A stretch of 64,000 bases of DNA from Arthrobacter sp. StoSoilB20 (GCF_019977295.1 NZ_AP024651.1:558001-622000), one strand, 5' to 3'. Positions 8,488 through 18,145 are shown, counted from the stretch's first letter. The notes: generated by a model not told the origin, from the letters alone. A program made the numbers and translations.

Positions 8488-9816
8488 CTACCGGAGTCCC
8501 GCACTGTGGGCCAGCGCAATGGCCTCAGTGCGGGACCGGACGTCCAGTTTTCGGAAGAGGTTCCGGAGATGGAATTTCACGGTATTTTCGCTGATGCCGA
8601 GGTCCGTCGCGATCGTCCGGTTACGCTGGCCCGCGGCCAGCAGTTGAAGAACTTCAAGTTCCCGGGCGGCCAGCCCCCATCCGGCTGCATCCCCTGCCGG
8701 AGTTGATGGCGGATCGAGCGGCAGGACCACGGAGATGTCGGCTCCCCATCCCGGCATGATCTCCACGTTCATGGTCCCGTCCACAGCCTGCACGCGTTGA
8801 AGCAACCGTTCCAGGTTGGGTCCCTGAGGGGAAAGCTCACCGCCGCCGTCGTCCCTGACGTTGATCAGCAGGTTCTCGCCGTCGCAGTCCCACTGGGCCC
8901 GGACCCGATGAACCTCCGACTGCTCTGCGATCGCCAGGACCAAGCCCCGAACCACAGCCCTGGCTGCGTGGGCCACCTCTCCGGGCAGTGCCCTGCCGTT
9001 CGCCGGTGGTTCGATGAACTGGATGTCGATGTTGCTGAAGTGCATGAGTGGCCGGAGGTCTTCCCGGAGCCGTTCGAACGCTTTGGCCACAGGCTCCTCC
9101 ACCAGGTTGTTGGTGTGGTCACTGAGGGTCCGCAGCCCCACCAGGGCTTTGGCAGTCAGATCGGTGACGAAGGTGCGGGCGGCCCGATCATCCAGCGAGT
9201 TTGACCTGAGCGCGGCGAGGACTGTCTCCAGGGTTGTCGAGTGCTGGTCTACCAGCTCGCCGGTGACGCGAATACGCTCCGCGGATGCGGCCCGGGATTC
9301 CAAGAGGTACGACGGCGGTGCGTCGCTGACTTTTTCCTGGATCCGCGCCGCTGCAAGCCCCCAGAGGTAGGCCATCAACCGTAGGGATCCTTCCCCTGCA
9401 TCCGGCTCAACTGGCGCCGGATCGGTAAGCACCAGCAGGGCGTTGCTGGGTGGGTAGCGGAAAGCGAGGACCTCCCTGGGCCCACCGGCGATCCGGGCCG
9501 ACCCCCGCCACGGTCCGTCGCCCTCCATGGCGGCGCGCAGGCCTTCCAGCTCGGGGATGGAGACCCTGCTGACGATGTCCTCGGCGCCTGCTTTCTTCTG
9601 CGGCCGGCCAGTGCAGTCCTCGGTAAAGATGACCAAGGCACTTGACTCCAGATACGGATGTATCCCTGCGCGAAGCTCCTCGGCAATGCCCGTCAAGGGG
9701 GCTTTGGCGATGGACGCAACCGCCTCCAGGAGGGGCCAGTGGAACTCGGTGGGATGGGACATGTCATGCAGCTTAGGCCAATGACATCGGCCCTGACTAC
9801 CCAAAGGAGTAGCCAT
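8488..9816 (-). CDS. LuxR-type regulator with degenerate histidine-kinase-like core
   Basis: The product is 442 residues. An N-terminal GAF-like region (about 25-170) is followed by a dimerisation helix resembling the HisKA_3 H-box ([13 protein letters not shown]), an HATPase-like region with a glycine box ([13 protein letters not shown]) and a NarL/LuxR HTH (LAAREL...[17 protein letters not shown]). The H-box has Val where NarL-type kinases have the phosphoacceptor His, and the N-box lacks its Asn, so it probably does not autophosphorylate. ATG 9816 has an AAAAAGGGA ribosome site; Met19 is an alternative. The gene is divergent from hxlB and convergent with the oxygenase pair, so it may regulate formaldehyde fixation. 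Confidence 0.8.
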   Translation of the reverse strand: MATPLGSQGRCHWPKLHDMSHPTEFHWPLLEAVASIAKAPLTGIAEELRAGIHPYLESSALVIFTEDCTGRPQKKAGAEDIVSRVSIPELEGLRAAMEGDGPWRGSARIAGGPREVLAFRYPPSNALLVLTDPAPVEPDAGEGSLRLMAYLWGLAAARIQEKVSDAPPSYLLESRAASAERIRVTGELVDQHSTTLETVLAALRSNSLDDRAARTFVTDLTAKALVGLRTLSDHTNNLVEEPVAKAFERLREDLRPLMHFSNIDIQFIEPPANGRALPGEVAHAARAVVRGLVLAIAEQSEVHRVRAQWDCDGENLLINVRDDGGGELSPQGPNLERLLQRVQAVDGTMNVEIMPGWGADISVVLPLDPPSTPAGDAAGWGLAARELEVLQLLAAGQRNRTIATDLGISENTVKFHLRNLFRKLDVRSRTEAIALAHSAGLR

Positions 9817-9914
9817 AACCGTCCCTTTTTAGCGTTTCCCCTACCTGAACTGACCGGAAGAATCATGGGTAGCCCCTCAACGACGGCAATAACCTACCTG
9901 CAAAAGGAGTGACG

Positions 9915-10505
9915 ATGAGCATCACCGCAGAACCAGCGGCAAGCACCCATGACGATGTGGCCGGCAACGTATCCCTGATCCTGGGCGAGCTTGCCGGCAC
10001 CACCTCAGGCATTGACTACGCCGATGTGTCAGGTCTTGCGGAGAAGATCAGTACTGCTGAACGTGTCTTCTTCGCGGGGGCCGGCCGAAGTGGCTTGGTC
10101 CTGCGGATGGCGGCGATGCGCCTGATGCACCTCGGGAAGACCGTCCACATTGCCGGCGACACTACAACACCGGCTATAACTGCCGGGGATTTGCTGGTGG
10201 TCGCTTCCGGTTCCGGTACAACGTCCGGAGTGGTCAAAGCGGCTCGAACCGCACTCTCCGCCGGGGCGCAGCTTGCCGCCATCACTACGGACGCATCTTC
10301 TCCCCTGGCAGGTCTTGCCGATGCCGTGGTTATTATCCCCGCCGCCCAAAAAACGGACCATGGTTCGGATCTTTCGCTGCAGTACTCCGGCAGCCTCTTT
10401 GAACAATCGCTTTTTCTGGTAACAGAGGCTGTTTTCCATTCTTTGTGGGGTGCCACCAACGAGCCTGCGGAGCAGCTCTGGTTGCGCCACGCCAACCTCG
10501 AATAG
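9915..10505 (+). CDS. hxlB: 6-phospho-3-hexuloisomerase (PHI)
   Basis: PHI isomerises 3-hexulose 6-phosphate to fructose 6-phosphate, the second step of ribulose-monophosphate formaldehyde fixation. It is a 196-residue SIS-domain protein with FFAGAGRSGLVLRMAAMRL at the phosphosugar site, GDTTTPAI, and VVASGSGTTSGVV. ATG 9915 follows AAAGGAG by five bases; a GTG inside that ribosome site at 9909 is unlikely to be used. The gene lies 61 bases upstream of hxlA. The order hxlB-hxlA is the reverse of the Bacillus operon. It probably detoxifies or assimilates formaldehyde from N-demethylation. Confidence 0.93.
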   Translation: MSITAEPAASTHDDVAGNVSLILGELAGTTSGIDYADVSGLAEKISTAERVFFAGAGRSGLVLRMAAMRLMHLGKTVHIAGDTTTPAITAGDLLVVASGSGTTSGVVKAARTALSAGAQLAAITTDASSPLAGLADAVVIIPAAQKTDHGSDLSLQYSGSLFEQSLFLVTEAVFHSLWGATNEPAEQLWLRHANLE

Positions 10506-10566
10506 GGCGTCACCAGGCTCCCGTTCCCGAACGATTTACCAACCATCCAACGAAGGACATCACCCC

Positions 10567-11190
10567 ATGAAGCTGCAAGTTGCACTCGACCTCCTCACCA
10601 TCGAAGACGCCCTGGAACTGGCCGGCAAAGTGGCCGCGCACGTGGACATCATTGAGCTGGGTACGCCTCTGATCAAGGCCGAGGGCCTGTCCGCTGTGAC
10701 AGCAATCAAGGAAGCGCACCCGGGCAAGATCGTGTTCGCAGACATGAAGACCATGGACGCAGGGGAACTCGAAGCCGATATCGCGTTCAAGGCCGGCGCC
10801 GACCTGGTGTCTGTCCTTGGAACGGCGGACGACTCCACTATTGCCGGAGCAGTAAAAGCCGCACAATCCCACAACAAGGGCATCGTGGTGGACCTCATTG
10901 GTGTGGCTGACAAGGTGACCCGCGCCAAGGAAGCCCGGGCTTTGGGCGCGAAATTCGTCGAGTTCCACGCCGGCCTTGATGAGCAGGCCCAACCCGGTTT
11001 CGACCTCCGCGGCCTGCTCAACGCCGGTGAAGAGGCCCGCGTGCCGTTCTCCGTGGCCGGAGGAGTCAATGCCTCAACCATTGGAGCCGTGCAGTTGGCC
11101 GGTGCGGACGTGGCAGTTGCCGGCAGCGCGATCTACAGCGCGGCCGACCCGGAACTGGCGGCGAAAGAGCTTAAGGCAGCTATTCAATAA
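10567..11190 (+). CDS. hxlA: 3-hexulose-6-phosphate synthase (HPS)
   Basis: HPS is an aldolase that condenses formaldehyde with ribulose 5-phosphate. It is a 207-residue member of the orotidine-phosphate-decarboxylase suprafamily, with MKLQVALDLLTIEDAL, DIIELGTPLIKAEG, and the metal and catalytic FADMKTMDAGE segment. The phosphate loops VAGGVNAST and VAGSAIY close the barrel. ATG 10567 follows GAAGGA. Together with hxlB it forms a complete formaldehyde-fixing module next to a probable betaine demethylase. Confidence 0.95.
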   Translation: MKLQVALDLLTIEDALELAGKVAAHVDIIELGTPLIKAEGLSAVTAIKEAHPGKIVFADMKTMDAGELEADIAFKAGADLVSVLGTADDSTIAGAVKAAQSHNKGIVVDLIGVADKVTRAKEARALGAKFVEFHAGLDEQAQPGFDLRGLLNAGEEARVPFSVAGGVNASTIGAVQLAGADVAVAGSAIYSAADPELAAKELKAAIQ

Positions 11191-11192
11191 TC

Positions 11193-11214
11193 TCCCGCCA
11201 CGACACGGGATTTT
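11193..11214 (+). terminator. Weak candidate terminator after hxlA
   Basis: A short TCCCG/CGGGA stem with an 8-base loop is followed directly by TTTT. The stem is only 5 bp, so termination here is tentative. Confidence 0.35.
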
Positions 11215-11342
11215 CCACCCCTCAACCCAGAGTTAACCTCATTTCGTCGTCCGGGTAACCCGAACGGGTCTATAGTGAGGGATAGGACATTCGCTGATGC
11301 AGCCCGGCGGCCCGCTTTTTCTTCCGACGCCGGAGGCCCGTA

Positions 11343-11684
11343 ATGACCGACACCCAAATTGGCAGCTTTATTCGCGACTGTGTGGTGTTTGAGGACGACA
11401 CTGAGAACGGCTTGGATTTTGACACTTTCTACGGCCTGTACATCAGCTGGTGCGTTCTTGGACGTAAGATTCCCATTCCCGACTCCGCTTTCAAGACAGC
11501 CCTGGAACTTGAGGGGCTCAGGCCCACTAAAGAAAATGGCCACAGGATCTACGCCGGGATGAGCATGGTAGGCCCGGCCGCCAGGGACTATGTGGTGAAC
11601 AGCGTTCCCATGTGGCATGAGACTGAGGCCAGCACCGCCGCCCTTTCGGATATGGCGGAGGAAGCAGTTCCGTCCATCGCCTGA
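11343..11684 (+). CDS. Small protein resembling the primase C-terminal (D5/P4-type) winged helix
   Basis: This is a soluble 113-residue acidic protein. The stretch FDTFYGLYISWCVLGRKIPIPDSAF followed by KTALELEGLRP resembles the winged-helix tail of poxvirus D5/phage P4-type primase-helicases, where Y..YxxWC and a later F..aL pattern recur. No helicase or primase part is present, and no phage gene is nearby, so this looks like a stand-alone domain. ATG 11343 has GGAGG about 8 bases upstream. The gene stands alone between two hairpins. A DNA-binding role is only a suggestion from the domain match. Confidence 0.8.
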   Translation: MTDTQIGSFIRDCVVFEDDTENGLDFDTFYGLYISWCVLGRKIPIPDSAFKTALELEGLRPTKENGHRIYAGMSMVGPAARDYVVNSVPMWHETEASTAALSDMAEEAVPSIA

Positions 11685-11705
11685 TTTCATTCAACAGCCA
11701 GCGTC

Positions 11706-11744
11706 CAGCCCGTGCCCCTAGGATTTCATAGGGGGCACGGGCTG
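11706..11744. terminator. Strong hairpin between the D5-like gene and the photolyase gene
   Basis: A 13-bp perfect stem (CAGCCCGTGCCCC with GGGGCACGGGCTG) surrounds a 13-base loop shortly after the stop of the small upstream gene. Confidence 0.75.
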
Positions 11745-11778
11745 TTCCCGTTTCCGGAGTGTGCGCTGAAAGGAATTG

Positions 11779-13170
11779 ATGAAACCGTCCATCGTATGGT
11801 TCCGGGACGACCTGAGGGTCGCCGACAATCCGGCCTTGCGGGCCGCCGTCGACGACGGCGAAGCCGTGGCTTTGTTCGTCCTCGACGAAGAGTCGCCGGG
11901 CATCCGCGCCCACGGGGGCGCCGCACGCTGGTGGCTCCACCATTCGCTGACGGCGCTGCGTGAGGACCTGGACAAACTCGGCATCCCGCTGCTGCTCCGC
12001 CGCGGTCCTGCCGCGGACATCGTGCAGAAAACGGCGACGACGCTGGGCGCGGGCGCGCTGTACTGGAACCGTCGCTACGGTGCAGCCGAGCGGACGGTCG
12101 ACGCCGGACTCAAGGCTTGGGCGGGCGAGGCCGGCCTGCATGTGGCTAGTTTCCAGGCCTCCCTCCTTCATGAACCGTGGAATGTCACCACCAAAACGGG
12201 CGGACAATACAAGGTTTTTACGCCCTTCTGGCGGACAGTGTCAGCCCAGGAATTCCGTGAACCGCTGGCCGTCCCGGCAAAAGGCCACGGATTCACCGGA
12301 AAGTTGCCGGCGTACGATGACCTGGATTCCTGGCAGCTGCTGCCCACCACCCCGGACTGGTCCGGTGGATTGGCGGAGATGTGGACCCCTGGGTCAGCTG
12401 CCGGGCACAAGCGGCTCGCTGCGTTCGTGGCGGACGGACTGGATAACTACAGCGAGGGCAGGAACCGCCCGGACACTGATGGCAGCAGTTGCTTGTCTCC
12501 CTACCTGCGGTGGGGCGAGCTGAGCCCCTTTGAGGTGTGGCGTGCGCTGGGATCCAAACGTTCCGAAAGTGCAAGCATCTATGCCTCCGAGCTCGGCTGG
12601 CGCGAATTCTGCTGGCATCAGTATTTCCACAACCCGGAGATCGCCACAGCCAACCTTCGCCCCGAGTTTGACCGGTTCCCGTGGGCTTGGCCCGGTAGTA
12701 ACGGAGCGAACGGGAAACACCCCGGGCATGAGAGCGCGCCGGAGGAGTTCCGCGCATGGCAGCAGGGCCGTACCGGCTTCCCCATGGTGGACGCCGGGCA
12801 ACGCCAGCTGTGGCACACCGGCTGGATGCATAACCGTGTCCGCATGGTGGCTGCCAGCTTCCTCGTCAAGAACCTGGGCATCCATTGGCAGCTCGGTGAG
12901 CAGTGGTTCTGGGACACCCTGGTGGATGCCGATCCGGCGTCGAATCCTGCCAACTGGCAGTGGGTGGCGGGCTCCGGGGCGGATGCCTCGCCCTTCTTCC
13001 GGATCTTTAACCCTGAAGCCCAGCGGACCAGGTTCGATCCGCAGGGAAAGTACATTGCCCACTGGCTTCCCGAGTTCGGAACGCCCGATTATCCGGAGGA
13101 AATCGTTGACCTGAAAGCTACCCGGGCCGATGCCCTGGAGGCGTATAAGGGGATGAAGGAGGTCCACTGA
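11779..13170 (+). CDS. phr: Deoxyribodipyrimidine photo-lyase
   Basis: This flavoprotein uses blue light to split cyclobutane pyrimidine dimers in DNA. The 463-residue product has the N-terminal antenna domain (IVWFRDDLRVADNPAL) and the C-terminal FAD domain with GRTGFPMVDAGQRQLWHTGW, MHNRVRMVAASFLVK, and DADPASNPANWQWVAGSG, all class I photolyase signatures. Tryptophans of the electron-transfer chain are present. ATG 11779 follows AAAGGAA; the adjacent TTG 11776 is unlikely. A cryptochrome role cannot be excluded but the length and motifs favour a CPD photolyase. Confidence 0.94.
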   Translation: MKPSIVWFRDDLRVADNPALRAAVDDGEAVALFVLDEESPGIRAHGGAARWWLHHSLTALREDLDKLGIPLLLRRGPAADIVQKTATTLGAGALYWNRRYGAAERTVDAGLKAWAGEAGLHVASFQASLLHEPWNVTTKTGGQYKVFTPFWRTVSAQEFREPLAVPAKGHGFTGKLPAYDDLDSWQLLPTTPDWSGGLAEMWTPGSAAGHKRLAAFVADGLDNYSEGRNRPDTDGSSCLSPYLRWGELSPFEVWRALGSKRSESASIYASELGWREFCWHQYFHNPEIATANLRPEFDRFPWAWPGSNGANGKHPGHESAPEEFRAWQQGRTGFPMVDAGQRQLWHTGWMHNRVRMVAASFLVKNLGIHWQLGEQWFWDTLVDADPASNPANWQWVAGSGADASPFFRIFNPEAQRTRFDPQGKYIAHWLPEFGTPDYPEEIVDLKATRADALEAYKGMKEVH

Positions 13171-13321
13171 GCGCCTTCACGGCACCCTCTGGAAATTAGT
13201 AGGAAGTCCGAGTATATTCAGGTTCAGAGATGACCTGGATCACAGTTGGTCACGTGTTCCCCGCAGTGGTCCCAGAACCAGCGGTACGGCAGTCATTCAC
13301 GATGCAAAGGAGCATTTCACC

Positions 13322-14821
13322 ATGGTGCGCGAACTTTCCCACTACATGGACGGCCAAAGGGTGGACGGCACGTCCGGCCGTTTCAGTGACGTCTACGATC
13401 CCTGCACAGGCGAAGTCCAGGCCCGGCTTCCGCTGGCCAGCGCGGACGAGGTCCGCAACGCCGTCGCAAATGCCGAGAAGGGCCAGCTCGAATGGGCGGC
13501 CATGAACCCGCAACGCCGCGGACGCATCCTGCTCAAGTTCGTGGACCTGGTCAACGAGAACATGGATGAACTGGCAAAACTCCTGTCCTCTGAGCACGGC
13601 AAGACCTTCGCCGACGCCAAGGGCGATATCCAACGCGGCATCGAGGTTGTGGAGTTCTCGGCCGGTGCGCCGCACTTGCTCAAAGGCGAGTTCTCGGACA
13701 ACGCAGGCCAGGGGATCGACGTCCACTCGCTTCGCCAGCCCCTGGGCGTGGTGGCAGGTATTACGCCATTCAACTTCCCCGCCATGATTCCCCTCTGGAA
13801 GTCCGGTCCCGCGCTCGCCGCCGGTAACGCCTTTATCCTCAAGCCTTCCGAACGGGATCCCTCAGTGCCGCTTCGCCTTGCTGAGCTTTACAGCGAGGCA
13901 GGGGTTCCCAACGGCGTCTTCAACGTCATCAACGGCGACAAGGAAGCCGTGGATGCACTGCTCGAGGATCCACGGGTCAAGGCCATCGGCTTTGTCGGCT
14001 CCACGCCCATTGCCCAGTACATCTACGCCACGGCGGCCGCGCACGGCAAGCGGGCGCAGTGCTTCGGCGGGGCAAAGAACCACATGGTGATCATGCCCGA
14101 CGCCGATCTGGACATGGCAGCCGACGCCCTGATTGGTGCCGGGTACGGTTCCGCCGGCGAACGCTGCATGGCGATCTCCGTGGCCGTACCCGTGGGCCAG
14201 GAAACTGCCGATGCGTTGGTGGCCAAGCTGACCGAGCGCGTCAAGGACCTGAAGGTGGGCCACAGCCTGGATAAGGATTCAGACTTCGGTCCCGTGGTGG
14301 CAGCTTCTGCAAAGGAGCGCATTGAGGGCTACATCCAGTCCGGCGTGGACGAAGGCGCAACCCTGGTGGCCGATGGCCGCGGACTGACCGTGGACGGTTA
14401 CGACGGAGGCTTCTGGGTAGGCCCCACCCTCTTCGACAACGTCACCAAGGACATGAAGATCTACAAGGAAGAGATCTTCGGACCGGTCCTCAGCGTGCTG
14501 CGTGCAGCTGACTACGACGAAGCGCTGCGGCTCTGCAGCGAGCACGAGTTTGGCAACGGCGTCGCCATTTTCACCCGCGACGGCGACTCCGCCCGCGACT
14601 TCGCCAGCCGCGTGGAGGTGGGCATGGTGGGCATCAACGTGCCCATCCCGGTGCCTATCGCGTACTACACGTTCGGCGGCTGGAAGGCCTCCGGCTTCGG
14701 CGACCTCAACCAGCACGGCGCAGACGCCTTCCGCTTCTACACCAAGACCAAGACCGTGACGTCGCGGTGGCCCTCCGGCATCCGCCAGGGCGCCAGCTTC
14801 ATCATGCCGGCAGGCAGCTGA
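13322..14821 (+). CDS. mmsA: Methylmalonate-semialdehyde dehydrogenase (CoA-acylating)
   Basis: MmsA oxidises methylmalonate semialdehyde to propionyl-CoA with NAD+ and CoA in valine (and inositol) breakdown. It is a 499-residue ALDH-fold enzyme with ITPFNFPAMIPLWKSGPALA, the nucleotide loop GFVGSTPIA, and the catalytic cysteine in GSAGERCMAIS. ATG 13322 follows AAAGGAG. Its stop overlaps the next start (TGATG), so it is the first gene of a four-gene valine operon. The 150 bases upstream contain a TGACC/GGTCA inverted repeat (13231-13252) that could bind a regulator. Confidence 0.95.
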   Translation: MVRELSHYMDGQRVDGTSGRFSDVYDPCTGEVQARLPLASADEVRNAVANAEKGQLEWAAMNPQRRGRILLKFVDLVNENMDELAKLLSSEHGKTFADAKGDIQRGIEVVEFSAGAPHLLKGEFSDNAGQGIDVHSLRQPLGVVAGITPFNFPAMIPLWKSGPALAAGNAFILKPSERDPSVPLRLAELYSEAGVPNGVFNVINGDKEAVDALLEDPRVKAIGFVGSTPIAQYIYATAAAHGKRAQCFGGAKNHMVIMPDADLDMAADALIGAGYGSAGERCMAISVAVPVGQETADALVAKLTERVKDLKVGHSLDKDSDFGPVVAASAKERIEGYIQSGVDEGATLVADGRGLTVDGYDGGFWVGPTLFDNVTKDMKIYKEEIFGPVLSVLRAADYDEALRLCSEHEFGNGVAIFTRDGDSARDFASRVEVGMVGINVPIPVPIAYYTFGGWKASGFGDLNQHGADAFRFYTKTKTVTSRWPSGIRQGASFIMPAGS

Positions 14822-15894
14822 TGGGGTCCGAAGCGGCAGAGGAAGAAGTCCTGTTCGAGCGTCGCGGCCACCTGGGGATCGTCACCCTGAACCGCCCCAA
14901 GGCGGTCAACGCGCTGAACGCGGGAATGGTGGAAGCCATGCTCCGGCAGCTGACCGATTGGGCCGGCGACGACGCCGTTGCCACGGTTTTGGTGCGCGGC
15001 GCCGGTGACCGTGGGCTGTGCGCAGGCGGTGACATCGTGGCCATTTACAAGGACATGCTGCACGGCGGCACTGAAACTGCGGAGTTCTGGGCTGAGGAGT
15101 ACCGCCTGAACCTGCTCATTTCGCAGTACCCCAAACCATATGTTGCGTTCATGGACGGGCTGGTTTTGGGTGGCGGCGTTGGCGTTTCGGCCCATGGCTC
15201 AGTGCGCGTGGTCACCGAACGGACGCGTACCGGCATGCCCGAGACCACGATTGGCTTTGTGCCCGACGTCGGCGGCACGCTCCTGCTGTCGCGCTCGCCG
15301 GGGGAGTCGGGAACCCACGCGGCCCTGACGGGAGCGCACCTGTCCGGTGCGGACGCGTTGTTCCTGGGACTCGCGGACCACTTTGTGCCGTCCGAAAACC
15401 TGCCCGCGCTGGCGGAAGCGCTGGAAAGCTCGACGCCGGAAGCCGCCGTCGAGCGCTTTGCGCACGCCGCGCCGGACTCGGCCCTGGCGGCCCAGCGCGA
15501 GTGGATCGACACCGCGTACGTGTATGACGACGCCGAAGAGATTGTCCGGAGCCTGCGCTCTTTGGGCGACGAGGCAGCCGCCGCAGCCGACACGATTGAA
15601 GCGAAGTCGCCCACGTCCGTGAAGGTCGCTTTGGCATCGCTGCGCCGGGTGCGGGGGCTTTCCCTGGAGGAGGCTTTGGACCAGGAATATCGCGTGGGGC
15701 TTCGCTGCCTGGCCGGTCCTGACTTCCGTGAGGGCATCCGGGCGCAGGTGGTGGACAAGGACAGGAATCCGCAATGGAAGCCGCCCATCCTGGCAGACGT
15801 CCGCCCGTCCGACGTCGAGGGCTACTTTGCGCCGCTCGGGGAACGGGAACTGGGTTTGGCCACACTGGGCAGCGAGTCGAAGGAGACGGTATGA
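14821..15894 (+). CDS. 3-hydroxyisobutyryl-CoA hydrolase
   Basis: This crotonase-superfamily thioesterase releases 3-hydroxyisobutyrate from its CoA ester in valine catabolism. The 357-residue protein is longer than a hydratase and shows LVRGAGDRGLCAGGDIVAIY at the oxyanion hole, a FMDGLVLGGGVGVSAHG segment and MPETTIGFVPDVGGTLLLSR. The C-terminal extension is typical of HIBCH. ATG 14821 shares one base with the mmsA stop, and the next gene starts within its own stop, so all are coupled. Confidence 0.9.
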   Translation: MGSEAAEEEVLFERRGHLGIVTLNRPKAVNALNAGMVEAMLRQLTDWAGDDAVATVLVRGAGDRGLCAGGDIVAIYKDMLHGGTETAEFWAEEYRLNLLISQYPKPYVAFMDGLVLGGGVGVSAHGSVRVVTERTRTGMPETTIGFVPDVGGTLLLSRSPGESGTHAALTGAHLSGADALFLGLADHFVPSENLPALAEALESSTPEAAVERFAHAAPDSALAAQREWIDTAYVYDDAEEIVRSLRSLGDEAAAAADTIEAKSPTSVKVALASLRRVRGLSLEEALDQEYRVGLRCLAGPDFREGIRAQVVDKDRNPQWKPPILADVRPSDVEGYFAPLGERELGLATLGSESKETV

Positions 15895-16832
15895 CAGAGA
15901 ATGCAGCCATGGCAGATATCCAAGGATCGGAAACGGGACTCATCGCGTTCCTTGGACTCGGACATATGGGTGGGCCGATGGCGGCCAACCTGATCAAGGC
16001 CGGGCACAACGTCATTGGCTATGATCCCGTTCCGGCAGCCGTCGAGGCAGCGGTGGCCCATGGGATTCCCATGGCGGCCACGGCACATGAAGCTGCTGCG
16101 GCGGCGGCAGTGGTGCTGACCATGCTGCCCAGCGGCAAGCACGTCCTGGATGCCTATCGTGGAGTTGACGGCCCGGGACTGCTTTCCATTGCCCGGCCAA
16201 ACACACTCTTCCTGGACTGTTCCACCATCAATGTGGACGAAGCCCGGGAAGCTGCCGCCGTTGCCCTTGAAGCCGGGCACCGCTCAGTGGACGCCCCGGT
16301 TTCCGGCGGTGTGGTGGGGGCCGAAGCCGGCACATTGACGTTCATGGTGGGTGCTTTGCCGGAGGACTTCGAGACCGTGAAGCCCATCCTGGAATTGATG
16401 GGTAAGAGGATCGTCCACTGCGGAGACCACGGCGCAGGGCAGGCTGCCAAGGTGTGCAACAACATGATCCTGGGAGTGTCCATGATTGCGGTGGCCGAAG
16501 CGTTTGTTCTCGGTGAAAAGTTGGGCCTCACACATCAGGCGTTGTTCGACGTCGCCTCCAACGCCTCGGGGCAATGCTGGGCCTTGACCACCAACTGCCC
16601 CGTTCCGGGACCTGTGCCCACCAGCCCGGCCAACCGCGATTACCAGCCTGGTTTTGCCGGCGCTTTGATGGCCAAGGACCTGCGCCTGGCCCTGAACGCG
16701 TTGGAAAGCACAGGTGTCGCGGCGGAGATGGGGCCGCTGGCATCACGGATTTACGATGCCTTTGCTGCAGGCGAAGGCGCCGGAAGGGACTTCTCCGGCA
16801 TCATTACGGAGATCCGCGACAAGTCCGCGTGA
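15891..16832 (+). CDS. mmsB: 3-hydroxyisobutyrate dehydrogenase
   Basis: MmsB oxidises 3-hydroxyisobutyrate to methylmalonate semialdehyde with NAD+. The 313-residue product has the Rossmann motif [17 protein letters not shown], the substrate motif [16 protein letters not shown] and the catalytic lysine in [16 protein letters not shown] short N-terminal extension precedes the Rossmann start. ATG 15891 overlaps the preceding stop (ATGA). It supplies the substrate of MmsA in the same transcript. Confidence 0.95.
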   Translation: MTENAAMADIQGSETGLIAFLGLGHMGGPMAANLIKAGHNVIGYDPVPAAVEAAVAHGIPMAATAHEAAAAAAVVLTMLPSGKHVLDAYRGVDGPGLLSIARPNTLFLDCSTINVDEAREAAAVALEAGHRSVDAPVSGGVVGAEAGTLTFMVGALPEDFETVKPILELMGKRIVHCGDHGAGQAAKVCNNMILGVSMIAVAEAFVLGEKLGLTHQALFDVASNASGQCWALTTNCPVPGPVPTSPANRDYQPGFAGALMAKDLRLALNALESTGVAAEMGPLASRIYDAFAAGEGAGRDFSGIITEIRDKSA

Positions 16833-16879
16833 GAGGTTTGAAAGGTAAGGGATTGATGGAGCTTGGCGAGAGGGAGAGC

Positions 16880-17659
16880 ATGACGGAGCAGTACCAGAAC
16901 ATTGTGGTGGAGCGTCGGGGCCGGGTTGGCCTGGTGACCCTGAACCGGCCGGAGGCGTTGAACGCGCTGAACACTGCATTGATGAATGAACTCGTGGATG
17001 CCGTCACTTCAATGGACACCGATCCCGACGTGGGCGCAGTAGTGATCACGGGATCGGCCAAGGCGTTTGCTGCCGGCGCCGACATCAAGGAAATGTCCTC
17101 CAACAGCTACATGGACATGTACGCGGCGGACTGGTTCCGGCGCTGGGAGGACCTCACCCGCCTCCGGATCCCTGTTGTTGCTGCTGTGTCCGGTTTTGCC
17201 TTGGGTGGTGGGTGTGAGCTGGCCATGATGGCCGATTTCATCATCGCCGGCGACAACGCCAAGTTCGGCCAGCCGGAGATCAACCTGGGCGTGATCCCTG
17301 GAATGGGAGGCTCCCAGCGGCTGACCCGCGCCGTCGGCAAGGCCAAGGCCATGGACATGGTCCTGACCGGCAGGTTCATGGACGCTGATGAAGCCGAACG
17401 CTCCGGCCTGGTCTCAAGGGTGGTTCCTGCTGCTGAGGTCATCGACGAAGCGGTCAAGGCAGCGGAAGTCATCGCCTCCAAGTCCAAACCCGCCGCCATG
17501 GTGGCCAAGGAAGCCGTCAACGCGGCCTTCGAAATGGGCCTGTCCCAAGGGGTGGTCTTCGAACGGCGCGTGTTCCACTCGCTCTTCGCCACCGAGGACC
17601 AAAAGGAAGGCATGGCCGCATTCAGCGAGAAGCGCCAACCGGAGTTCAAACACCGGTAA
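16880..17659 (+). CDS. Enoyl-CoA hydratase (crotonase family)
   Basis: This 259-residue crotonase hydrates a short-chain enoyl-CoA, here probably methacrylyl-CoA in valine degradation. Both catalytic glutamates are present: [12 protein letters not shown] and [20 protein letters not shown]. The oxyanion-hole segment is [12 protein letters not shown] chose ATG 16880 (after AGGGAG) because it gives the usual [12 protein letters not shown] start; ATG 16856 is possible and would add eight residues. It is the last gene of the mmsA operon, 47 bases after mmsB. Confidence 0.92.
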   Translation: MTEQYQNIVVERRGRVGLVTLNRPEALNALNTALMNELVDAVTSMDTDPDVGAVVITGSAKAFAAGADIKEMSSNSYMDMYAADWFRRWEDLTRLRIPVVAAVSGFALGGGCELAMMADFIIAGDNAKFGQPEINLGVIPGMGGSQRLTRAVGKAKAMDMVLTGRFMDADEAERSGLVSRVVPAAEVIDEAVKAAEVIASKSKPAAMVAKEAVNAAFEMGLSQGVVFERRVFHSLFATEDQKEGMAAFSEKRQPEFKHR

Positions 17660-17721
17660 TTCGCGCGGGTTTTAGGGCGTGCCGGGGATAGACTCGGGGC
17701 ACTTACAAATGGGGAGAGAAC

Positions 17722-18009
17722 ATGTCAACGGAGATCGTTCAGGCTAACCACACTGAAGCATCCACCCAGCCGATCAACCGGCAGGCCCTGGTGGCTGCGG
17801 CCATGGCCGTCCTTGCCCTCGCGGGGTTGTTCTTCGCGGGCATGGCAGTCATCGCGGTCTTCGTAGTGGGGGCGGGGCACGTGGCCCTGAACCAGATCGA
17901 GCAGCGCGGTGAACGTGGACGGGGCTTTGCCATCGCCGCTTTGGTGGTGGGCTACGGGATAGGTCTCTTGTCCCTGGGCTCGGCGCTGATCTTCGCGTTT
18001 ACCGGGTAG
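17722..18009 (+). CDS. Small DUF4190-type membrane protein
   Basis: This 95-residue protein has two membrane helices (about 24-50 and 66-92) separated by the basic-polar stretch NQIEQRGERGRGFAIA. The G(H)xAL..I...GERGRG(F/M)A arrangement is characteristic of DUF4190 proteins of actinobacteria, whose function is unknown. GGGGAG precedes the ATG. It probably has its own transcript. Confidence 0.85.
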   Translation: MSTEIVQANHTEASTQPINRQALVAAAMAVLALAGLFFAGMAVIAVFVVGAGHVALNQIEQRGERGRGFAIAALVVGYGIGLLSLGSALIFAFTG

Positions 18010-18145
18010 TGCCGGGAGTTCCGCTGCTTTAGTCCGCTGCATTTGTCCGCAGATTGCGGCGCAGCTCACGGTCCTTCCTTCGTCATGTTCCACCTGATTG
18101 CGCCTCCTACTGAGGGAGACACGAAGCAAGCGGACTGAGGGACCC

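Noticed and set aside
11343..11684. Prophage remnant around the D5-like gene
   Set aside because: Neighbours are metabolic and repair genes, and composition does not change.
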